From positions 1 to 14,036 of the forward strand of contig CAADUW010000031.1 of NCBI GenBank assembly GCA_900752285.1: a DNA stretch of 14,036 bases, in the 5' to 3' direction. The stretch comes from an uncultured Oscillospiraceae bacterium (lineage in GTDB: Bacteria > Bacillota > Clostridia > Oscillospirales > Oscillospiraceae). This document shows, in pieces, positions 6,906 to 12,780 of this stretch; position 1 is the first letter of the stretch, and each line of letters starts with the position of its first letter. Position numbers and translations under genes: made by a program. The notes beneath the pieces were generated by a model, which saw only the letters and a program-made list of their open reading frames with translations, ran no database searches and was not told where the DNA came from.

Positions 6906-7532
6906 TTGGAGCCCATGACAATGTTGCTGCTGACGATTCTGGGTGTCATGCTGCTGGCATGGCTGTTTCAGGGTATCCGCCTGTACCGGAATTGCAAGGG
7001 CGATATTTATAATGATATTTATGGTAGCTTTCCTGCCTATTTCTACCGTTATGTGGTGCTGCGGAACTGCTCGGAAAGCGGTTACCTGAAAAGCAGGATC
7101 GGTACCCATCGGATCGTGTATTCCTCCCTGACGAAGGAGGGCGGCGGCAGGAGCCGTTTCTGCGTGATCTTCCATCATCAGGGGATCATGGTCGTCGGCT
7201 ATGACCGGGCGACGGGCCAGTTCCTGGGCAATCCCAATCAGAAAAACTGGAACGTGATCCGTCCGGACAGGCAGGGCAAGAGCCATACTTACCGGCATCC
7301 CAATCCCACGGCGGATGTGAAGGCCTATGCCGCCCGGATCGGAAAGCTTTTCCCCGGAGTCCATCTGGAGACCCGTCTGGCGTTCCGCAACAAGGCAGAT
7401 TACTCCGGCCTGCGGACGGATATTCCGCCCATTCATTTCTCAGAGCTGGCGGAGGAGCTGGCAAGCGTGCAGGGCGAGTTCGTCAGCGACGACCAGATCA
7501 AAGCCATGCACAACATGCTCGTCAAGGGATAA
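6906..7532 (+). CDS. Membrane-anchored NERD-like domain protein, probably non-catalytic
   Basis: The 208-aa product is predicted from a TTG start 8 bases after GGAGG (6893-6897); the next start, ATG 6915, is too far from that site. Residues about 5-23 are one hydrophobic helix. The soluble part resembles the NERD (nuclease-related) fold pattern: a segment ending GIMVV, then ATGQFLGNPNQKNW, then NP before a helix, and a late PPIHFSEL segment. The Asp and the Glu-x-Lys of active NERD domains align with VIFHH and GYDR here, so the metal-binding set looks lost. It is the first gene of the operon, 79 bp before the PTS EIIA gene. Its role is unknown; a structural or regulatory membrane role is a guess. 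The NERD assignment is by eye and only moderately sure, while the CDS itself is well supported. Confidence 0.75.
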   Translation: MEPMTMLLLTILGVMLLAWLFQGIRLYRNCKGDIYNDIYGSFPAYFYRYVVLRNCSESGYLKSRIGTHRIVYSSLTKEGGGRSRFCVIFHHQGIMVVGYDRATGQFLGNPNQKNWNVIRPDRQGKSHTYRHPNPTADVKAYAARIGKLFPGVHLETRLAFRNKADYSGLRTDIPPIHFSELAEELASVQGEFVSDDQIKAMHNMLVKG

Positions 7533-7580
7533 TCCGGCGCGCCGGAGACCATAGCGGGTCTTGCCCGGCAGGGCAGACCC
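7533..7580 (+). other. Tandem stem-loops between the NERD-like gene and EIIA
   Basis: A perfect 14-bp palindrome, TCCGGCG/CGCCGGA (7533-7546), begins directly after the stop codon. A second hairpin follows at 7556-7580: GGGTCT plus GCCC pairs with GGGC plus AGACCC around a GGCA loop, with one bulged T. Neither has a U-tract, so they are more likely RNA-processing or stability elements, separating the level of the first gene from the PTS genes, than terminators. Confidence 0.5.
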
Positions 7581-7611
7581 TCAAAGCACAATCAAGAAAG
7601 GAAGTACCCAA

Positions 7612-8139
7612 ATGGATCTGAGTTCCATCCTGAATCCTGCCATTATTGATCTGTCCGTGGAGGGCACCACCAAGGACGAGGTTCTGCGGAATCTTGCGGC
7701 AGTTCTGCTGAAGAACGGCTACATCGATGACGTGGAGCAGTTCGTTTCCGATATTTACGAGCGTGAGGCAGAGGGTCCCACCGGCATGGGCGAGGGCATC
7801 TCCATTCCTCACGGAAAGTCCACCGCCGCAAAGAAGATCGGCATTGCCATCGGCCGCACCGTGAATCCCATTCGCTGGGAAAGCAGCGTGGAGGATGACG
7901 GCTGGCAGGAGTCTCACCTGATCTTCCTGTTCTGCGTGTTTGTGGATACCGAGTTCGCCTCCAACCATCTGATGCTCCTGTCTCAGCTGGCAGGCAAGCT
8001 GGGCAACGAAGCAAGACTTGCCCGGCTGAATCAGTGCCGGACTGCGGACGAGATCATCGCTGCCATCCTCGCCGACGACGAGGAGCTGGAATCCGTTTCC
8101 TCCAAGGAGGAGGTCGTCGATCTGGATCTGGACTTCTGA
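7612..8139 (+). CDS. PTS EIIA, fructose/mannitol family
   Basis: This 175-aa cytosolic protein accepts phosphate from HPr and passes it to EIIB. The phosphorylated His is H67 in GISIPHGK, and the surrounding GPTGMGEGISIPHG pattern is diagnostic of the type-2 (fructose/mannitol, PtsN-like) EIIA fold. An in-frame TTG lies 17 codons upstream; ATG 7612 is preferred because of the AAAGGAAG site before it and the standard domain start. Residues about 155-175 form a linker and acidic tail ending KEEVVDLDLDF. This is beyond the normal domain end, and a near match appears at the end of EIIC. Codon use is strongly biased (CTG, AAG, ATC), as expected for high expression. It works with the two following genes. 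Confidence 0.95.
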   Translation: MDLSSILNPAIIDLSVEGTTKDEVLRNLAAVLLKNGYIDDVEQFVSDIYEREAEGPTGMGEGISIPHGKSTAAKKIGIAIGRTVNPIRWESSVEDDGWQESHLIFLFCVFVDTEFASNHLMLLSQLAGKLGNEARLARLNQCRTADEIIAAILADDEELESVSSKEEVVDLDLDF

Positions 8140-8211
8140 TCCGGATTCCGTAATTTCTTTCGGCTTTCTCACGTACCGTGCCATTCGGGCGTGTCGTGAT
8201 AAGGTAAAATA

Positions 8212-8229
8212 TCCTTGGGGGGAAGGAGG
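8212..8229 (+). promoter_or_regulatory. Ribosome binding site of EIIB within a small hairpin
   Basis: TCCTT (8212-8216) can pair with AAGGA (8223-8227) of the strong AAGGAGG site across a G6 loop, partly hiding the ribosome binding site of the EIIB gene. Five base pairs with a six-base loop is weak, so the effect may be slight. Confidence 0.3.
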
Positions 8230-8237
8230 TATTTAGG

Positions 8238-8552
8238 ATGAAAATCCTGGCAGTAACAGCATGCACGGCTGGAATTGCGCACACCTACATCGTGGCTGAG
8301 AAAATTCAGAAGGCAGCTGAGGAGCTGGGTCACCAGTGCAAAGTGGAGACTCAGGGCTCGGCAGGCATTCAGAATGAGCTGACCGCAGCGGACATCAAGG
8401 ACGCTGATGTGATCATCTTGAGCCATGATATTGCCATCCGTGGGCAGGAACGCTTTGCGGGTAAGCGGATCGTGGATGTGCCGATTTCTCTGGCAATGAA
8501 GCAGCCCAAGAGTTTGATCTCTACCATCGAGAAAAAACTGGCTGCAAAGTGA
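8238..8552 (+). CDS. PTS EIIB, fructose family
   Basis: This 104-aa EIIB protein carries the phosphocysteine that transfers phosphate to the incoming sugar. The active Cys is C9 in TACTAGIAHT, the signature of the fructose-specific IIB family, and the length equals one complete domain. The central VETQGSAGIQNEL segment and the late DIAIRGQERF segment also fit the family. An AAGGAGG site 8 bases upstream sets the start. It is a free-standing subunit rather than part of a FruA-type fusion, 98 bp after EIIA and 57 bp before EIIC. Confidence 0.96.
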   Translation: MKILAVTACTAGIAHTYIVAEKIQKAAEELGHQCKVETQGSAGIQNELTAADIKDADVIILSHDIAIRGQERFAGKRIVDVPISLAMKQPKSLISTIEKKLAAK

Positions 8553-8609
8553 TCCAAGCATTTTTCTCAAGCGAATCCATTCTATCCTAACAAAGGAGAC
8601 GAAAAACTT

Positions 8610-9719
8610 ATGAAGATGCAAACCATCAAGAAGCACATCATGACCGGTATCTCCTTCCTGATCCCCATGGTCGTTATGGCAGGTATCGTCGGTGCTGTGC
8701 AGAAGGCCTTCAGCTGGTCCGGCGTTGCCCTGTCTGATCCTCTGATCAGCGGTCTGGAATTCTCCGGCTACTCCATCACCAAGATCAGCGACTTCATGGC
8801 CGTCATGGGCAAGATGAACAGCTTCGGCTTCAACTGGGCCTATGCTTTCCTGTGCGCAGGTATCGCTTTCTCCATCGCTGACCGCCCGGGCATCGTTCCC
8901 GGCTTCGCAATCGGCTACTTCGCAGGCGGCCCCACCAAGACCGGCTTCATCGGCGCCATGCTGATGGGCTTCCTGGTTGGCTATTTTGTCCTGTGGATGA
9001 AGACCTGGAAGGTGCCCAAGGCTCTGCAGGGTCTGATGCCCGTTCTCGTGATCCCCGTTCTGGCTACCATGGTTGCCAGCTTCGTGTTCTTCGGCATTCT
9101 GATGCGGCCCATTTCCTACGTCATGATCGCGTTCCAGAACTGGATCCAGGGTCTGGCTGAGGGCTCTCTGTTTGTCGTCGGTGCTGTTATCGGCGCCTGC
9201 ATGGGCTTCGATATGGGCGGCCCCGTCAACAAGACCGCTTCCATGGCTGCAAACGCTCTGTATGCTGACCTGCCCGACGGCATCGGCGGCTATGCTGAGT
9301 CCGCAAAGATTATCGGCGGCATGACCCCCGCTATCGGCGTTGGTCTGGCTGCAATCATTGCTCCCAAGAAGTTCACCCGTGAGCAGAAGGATGCCGCTTA
9401 CACCTGCATCCCCATGGGTCTGTGCTTCATCACCGAAGGTGTTCTGCCCTTCGTCGCTGAGGATCCCGTCCGCATCATTCCTACTTCCATGATCGGCTCC
9501 GCTATTGCCGGCGGTCTGGCCATGGCCTGGGGCGTCAACACCCCTGCCGCCCACGGCGGTATCTTTGTTGCTCCTCTGTCCAATAAGATCGGCATGTGGC
9601 TGCTGGCCTGTGTCATCGGTTCCGTCATCACCGGCGTTCTGTACGCTCTGGTGAAGAAGGTTCCTTCCGAGGAAGACACCAAGGAAGAAGAAGTCGTCGA
9701 GCTGGACATCGAGGTCTGA
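8610..9719 (+). CDS. PTS EIIC, fructose-family membrane transporter
   Basis: The 369-aa polytopic membrane protein has about 8-10 hydrophobic segments. It carries the conserved fructose-family IIC motifs: PGFAIGYFAGGP in the first half, GFDMGGPVNKTA around the middle, and FITEGVLPFVAEDP towards the end, where the Glu contacts sugar. The N-terminus KKHIMTGISFLIPMVVMAGI is typical. A GGAGA site 12 bases upstream supports ATG 8610. The C-terminus carries an acidic tail ending KEEEVVELDIEV that matches the EIIA tail. Family members transport fructose and other ketoses or sugar derivatives, and the substrate here cannot be read from sequence. Codon use suggests high expression. Confidence 0.96.
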   Translation: MKMQTIKKHIMTGISFLIPMVVMAGIVGAVQKAFSWSGVALSDPLISGLEFSGYSITKISDFMAVMGKMNSFGFNWAYAFLCAGIAFSIADRPGIVPGFAIGYFAGGPTKTGFIGAMLMGFLVGYFVLWMKTWKVPKALQGLMPVLVIPVLATMVASFVFFGILMRPISYVMIAFQNWIQGLAEGSLFVVGAVIGACMGFDMGGPVNKTASMAANALYADLPDGIGGYAESAKIIGGMTPAIGVGLAAIIAPKKFTREQKDAAYTCIPMGLCFITEGVLPFVAEDPVRIIPTSMIGSAIAGGLAMAWGVNTPAAHGGIFVAPLSNKIGMWLLACVIGSVITGVLYALVKKVPSEEDTKEEEVVELDIEV

Positions 9720-9769
9720 TTTCCCGTCCCTCCGGGGAATAGACGTTCATAGAAAGCAAATGTACATGC

Positions 9770-9799
9770 GGGGGACGGACGGACCGTCCGTCCCCCTTT
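9770..9799 (+). terminator. Hairpin with short U-tract between EIIC and the aldolase
   Basis: Two 13-base arms, GGGGGACGGACGG (9770-9782) and CCGTCCGTCCCCC (9784-9796), form a perfect GC-rich stem followed by TTTCATTTT. It should cause partial termination and lower the downstream genes relative to the PTS. CCGTCCC at 9724-9730 can pair with GGGACGG at 9772-9778 instead, so an alternative anti-terminating fold is possible. Confidence 0.65.
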
Positions 9800-9878
9800 C
9801 ATTTTGGTCAAAAAACGCGCAAACGCATTTTCCGCGGAATTGCCGCGGAGACAGAGACTTTTTGGAGGTTTACCTGCT

Positions 9879-10763
9879 ATGTTAGTTAACATGAAAGATA
9901 TGCTGGATAATGCCAGCCGGGACGGCTACGCCGTAATGGCTGTCAACAGTGTCAATATGGAGATGGTCCGTGCGGTCATCGAAGCTGCAAACGAAGAGCA
10001 TTCCCCCATCATCGTGCAGATGGGCGTCGGCCAGATGAGCAAGCTGGCACATCCCGATGACATCGTGCCCATGGTGATCAATATGGCTGAGCGGGCTGAC
10101 GTTCCCGTCTGTCTGAATCTGGATCACGGCCCTTCTCTGGAGGCCGAGCTGATGGCTATCCATAAGGGATTCACCAACGTCATGATCGATGCTTCCTCCC
10201 TGCCTTACGAGGAGAATGTCAAGCGCACCCGTATGATCGTTGAGCTGGCTCACGCCAAGGGCATCAGCGTAGAGGGCGAGCTGGGTCACGTGGGTCAGGC
10301 CGCTGACGGCGACGGCAAGACCTCCGATATGTACACCAATGTGGAGCAGGCAAAGGACTACGTTGCCCGTACCGGCATTGACGCTCTGGCAGTTGCCATC
10401 GGCACCGCTCACGGCAAGTACCCCGAAGGCTTTGTGCCTACTCTGGACTTCAACCGTCTGGCCGAGCTGAAGGCTGCTCTGAACATGCCTCTGGTTCTGC
10501 ACGGTGGTTCCGGCTCCGGTGAGGAGAACATCCGGAAGGCTGTTGCCGGCGGTATCAACAAGATCAATGTCTGCACCGACGCTTTCCATGCCGCTGAGCT
10601 GGCCATGAAGGCAAAGTGGGAAGAGAAGCCCAACACCAACTATCTGGAGATCATGATGACCGCCGAGGCTGCCGTCAAGAAGTTCGTGAAGGATTACATC
10701 CGCCTGATCGGCTCCAACGATCGCTACACCTTCGAGTTCGCCGACAACGGCAGCAAGGAATAA
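9879..10763 (+). CDS. Class II ketose-phosphate aldolase (GatY/KbaY/Fba family)
   Basis: The 294-aa zinc-dependent aldolase cleaves a ketose (bis)phosphate to dihydroxyacetone phosphate and an aldehyde. Family residues are in place: D82-H83 in LDHG (catalytic Asp and Zn His), E134 in GELGHVG, H178 in GTAHGKY and H208 in LHGGSG as the other Zn ligands, the phosphate-binding GGSG, and INKINVCTD after it. Length and motifs fit the tagatose/fructose-1,6-bisphosphate group, but sequence does not separate tagatose, fructose, sorbose or ketose-1-phosphate specificity. The start follows GGAGG by 10 bases; an upstream extension to 9804 runs through the hairpin tail and is not likely. No kinase accompanies it, so it may act on a monophosphate directly. 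Codon bias indicates high expression. Confidence 0.94.
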   Translation: MLVNMKDMLDNASRDGYAVMAVNSVNMEMVRAVIEAANEEHSPIIVQMGVGQMSKLAHPDDIVPMVINMAERADVPVCLNLDHGPSLEAELMAIHKGFTNVMIDASSLPYEENVKRTRMIVELAHAKGISVEGELGHVGQAADGDGKTSDMYTNVEQAKDYVARTGIDALAVAIGTAHGKYPEGFVPTLDFNRLAELKAALNMPLVLHGGSGSGEENIRKAVAGGINKINVCTDAFHAAELAMKAKWEEKPNTNYLEIMMTAEAAVKKFVKDYIRLIGSNDRYTFEFADNGSKE

Positions 10764-10826
10764 TTGATGCGGGAAAGGCGGATGGAGCGATTCATTCGCC
10801 TTTCTTTCCAGAAAGGAAACGAAAAA

Positions 10827-11462
10827 ATGAAAATTGCAATGATGAACGAATTCAGCCAGGCTTCCAAGAACGCCATCGTTCTGGCCCAGCTGAAGGACGT
10901 GGTAGAGCCCATGGGCCATACCGTGTACAACACCGGTATGTGCTGCGATGACGATCCCAACTACCTGACCTACCTGAACCTGGGTGTTCAGGCTGCTCTG
11001 CTGCTGAACAGCGGCGCTGTGGACTTCGTGGTCACCGGCTGCGGCACCGGTCAGGGCGCTCTGATGGCTCTGAACGCATTCCCCGGCGTCGTCTGCGGCT
11101 ACTGCATCGAGCCCACCGATGCTTACCTGTTCCTGCAGATCAACAACGGCAACGCACTGGCGATCCCCTATGCAAAGGGCTTTGGCTGGGGCGCAGAGCT
11201 GAACATCCACACCATGTTTGAGAAGGCCTTCGGCTCCCCCAAGGGCATGGGCTATCCCCCCGAGCGGAAGGAGTCCCAGAACCGGAACGCCGCCAACCTG
11301 TTCAAGGTCAAGGAAGCCGCTGCCAAGCCTCTGATCGAGGGCCTCAAGTGTGTGGATCCCGAGATCGTCAGGAAGAGCCTGACTCCCCGGTTCCTGGAGT
11401 GCTTCCGTGCGGGCTGCAAGGACGATGCGCTCAGAGCCTTCGTGGAAGAGCTGGTAAAGTAA
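10827..11462 (+). CDS. Long-form RpiB/LacA/LacB-family sugar-phosphate isomerase (DhuI-like)
   Basis: The 211-aa protein has an RpiB-type N-terminal domain. It carries the catalytic Cys C72 in VTGCGTGQGA and the conserved segments NNGNALAIPYAKGFGWGAELN at 106-126. Ordinary RpiB, LacA and LacB are 140-170 residues; this one has about 60 extra C-terminal residues. That length and the GFGWGAELN segment are like the RpiB-fold isomerase DhuI, described for streptococcal metabolism of unsaturated uronates, so the substrate may be a sugar acid or an unusual ketose rather than ribose 5-phosphate. ATG 10827 follows GAAAGGAAAC; the upstream in-frame extension is not supported. It lies 63 bp after the aldolase and 6 bp before the small membrane protein. 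The fold is certain and the substrate open. Confidence 0.88.
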   Translation: MKIAMMNEFSQASKNAIVLAQLKDVVEPMGHTVYNTGMCCDDDPNYLTYLNLGVQAALLLNSGAVDFVVTGCGTGQGALMALNAFPGVVCGYCIEPTDAYLFLQINNGNALAIPYAKGFGWGAELNIHTMFEKAFGSPKGMGYPPERKESQNRNAANLFKVKEAAAKPLIEGLKCVDPEIVRKSLTPRFLECFRAGCKDDALRAFVEELVK

Positions 11463-11468
11463 GCTCCT

Positions 11469-11675
11469 ATGACTGCGGATACGGTTAAGAACATTATCAT
11501 GATCATTCTTCTGGTGATTGGTCTGGGGTGTCTGATGAAGGCGAAAATCACCTTCCAGCGCCGCCAGCAGACCACCCCGGACAACGTCTGGTCGGAGGAT
11601 GAAAAGAAGCTGCGTAAGATCGGCTACGTTCTGATGGTCGTGGATGTGATTATTGCGGGCTTCGTCCGCGTCTGA
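11469..11675 (+). CDS. Small two-helix membrane protein of unknown function
   Basis: The 68-aa product has a hydrophobic helix at residues about 9-23 (IIMIILLVIGLGCLM) and another at about 51-66 (IGYVLMVVDVIIAGF). They are separated by a polar, charged loop of about 27 residues. It begins 6 bp after the isomerase stop with no clear ribosome binding site of its own, so it is probably translated by coupling. No family was recognised. Its place among transport and sugar-metabolism genes suggests a partner of the EIIC transporter or of the NERD-like membrane protein, but this is only context. Confidence 0.65.
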   Translation: MTADTVKNIIMIILLVIGLGCLMKAKITFQRRQQTTPDNVWSEDEKKLRKIGYVLMVVDVIIAGFVRV

Positions 11676-11683
11676 AACCTGTC

Positions 11684-11698
11684 GCGAATCCGATTCGC
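11684..11698. repeat. Short perfect inverted repeat between operon genes
   Basis: GCGAAT, CCG and ATTCGC form a perfect 6-bp dyad just after the small membrane protein and just before the terminator-like hairpin. It may be an extra RNA stem or an internal operator; nothing else supports a function. Confidence 0.25.
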
Positions 11699-11700
11699 CA

Positions 11701-11751
11701 GTGGGTGGGGCATCCGGCATTTCCATGCGCCGCTTGCCTCGCCCGCTTTTT
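11701..11751 (+). terminator. Internal terminator or attenuator before the aldo/keto reductase
   Basis: GTGGGTGGGGCA (11701-11712) pairs with TGCCTCGCCCGC (11735-11746) as a 12-bp RNA stem that includes three G-U pairs, followed directly by TTTTT. The 22-base loop contains a smaller GCAT/ATGC hairpin. The reductase's GGGAGG site begins 7 bases after the U-tract. This is a classic partial terminator that would lower expression of the two oxidoreductase genes. Confidence 0.6.
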
Positions 11752-11772
11752 CTGTTTGGGAGGAATCTAACA

Positions 11773-12780
11773 ATGATTGAAATGCGTGAGCTGGGTCATT
11801 CCGGTATTCAGACAAGCGCTCTGGGACTTGGCTGCTGGGCAATCGGCGGCGGCAACTGGGGCGATAACGACGACGACGTTTCCGTTGCCACCATCCGCCG
11901 GGCGGTGGAGCTGGGCGTCAACTGGATCGATACGGCGCCTGCCTATAATTTCGGACACAGTGAAGAGGTCCTGGGCGAGGCAATCAAGGGACTGCCCCGG
12001 GATAAGCTGATCATTTCCACCAAGTGCGGCTTGCAGTGGTACGATCAGGGCGGCGAATATCACTTCACCCGGGACGGCAAGGATGTGTACCGGGACCTTT
12101 CTCCCCGGGCGATCCGCCGGGATCTGGAAGAGAGCCTGAAGCGGCTGGGCACCGACTATGTGGATATTCTCTACACCCACTGGCAGTGCATGACCTACGG
12201 CAAGGTTCCCGTTGCCGAGACCATGGGAACCCTGATGGATATGAAGAAGGAAGGCAAGATCCGTGCCATCGGCGCGTCCAACGTGACTCCCGGAATCATG
12301 GAGGAGTACATTGCCGCCGGACAGCTGGACGTGGTGCAGGAGAAGCTCAGCATTCTGGATCGGAAGCCCGAGAAGGAACTGCTTCCCCTGTGCGAGAAGC
12401 ACGGCATTACCCTGCAAACCTATTCTCCCATCGAACAGGGCCTGCTTTCCGGCAAAATTTCCAACGACTACCGCACCAGACCCGGTGAGGTTCGCCACGG
12501 CAGAATCTGGTGGGAACCGGAGGACATTGCCGCCGTCAATGCCATGCTGGCCGGGTGGTCCGACCTGACCGAGAAGTATCACTGCACGCTGGCGAACCTG
12601 TGCGTCCGCTGGAACAGCCTGCTGTCCGAGCGCATTAACGTGCTCTGCGGCGCAAGAAAGCTTGCACAGATCGAGGACAACGTTCGCTCCATGGAGGTGC
12701 CCCTGTCCCGTGAGGACTTCCTGCGCATGAAGGCGGATGCCGATAAGGCGATCCGGGAACGGGAGGCACGGCATTGCTGA
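11773..12780 (+). CDS. Aldo/keto reductase
   Basis: This is a 335-aa NAD(P)H-dependent (beta/alpha)8-barrel oxidoreductase. The catalytic tetrad is complete: D53 and Y58 in DTAPAYNFG, K84 in ISTKCG and H136 in LYTHWQ. The late RWNSLLS...VLCGARKLAQIEDN region matches the cofactor-binding segment (GARxxxQxxxN). It resembles the broad group of sugar-aldehyde and glyceraldehyde-phosphate reductases. The start at 11773 follows GGGAGG by 9 bases; the upstream frame extension covers the terminator and is not real. In context it could reduce the aldehyde released by the aldolase, or oxidise the incoming sugar alcohol. It overlaps the next gene by 7 bases, so the two are coupled. Confidence 0.94.
   Translation: MIEMRELGHSGIQTSALGLGCWAIGGGNWGDNDDDVSVATIRRAVELGVNWIDTAPAYNFGHSEEVLGEAIKGLPRDKLIISTKCGLQWYDQGGEYHFTRDGKDVYRDLSPRAIRRDLEESLKRLGTDYVDILYTHWQCMTYGKVPVAETMGTLMDMKKEGKIRAIGASNVTPGIMEEYIAAGQLDVVQEKLSILDRKPEKELLPLCEKHGITLQTYSPIEQGLLSGKISNDYRTRPGEVRHGRIWWEPEDIAAVNAMLAGWSDLTEKYHCTLANLCVRWNSLLSERINVLCGARKLAQIEDNVRSMEVPLSREDFLRMKADADKAIREREARHC

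Noticed and set aside
8169..9554. A 461-codon minus-strand frame opposite EIIB and EIIC
   Set aside because: Its composition (Asp, His, Gly rich) is the complement of hydrophobic membrane codons, and it crosses two well-supported genes and their ribosome binding sites.
9882..11726. A 614-codon minus-strand frame opposite the aldolase, isomerase and small protein
   Set aside because: The plus-strand genes have complete catalytic motifs. The antisense product is His/Gln-rich and low in recognisable features, a by-product of strong codon bias.
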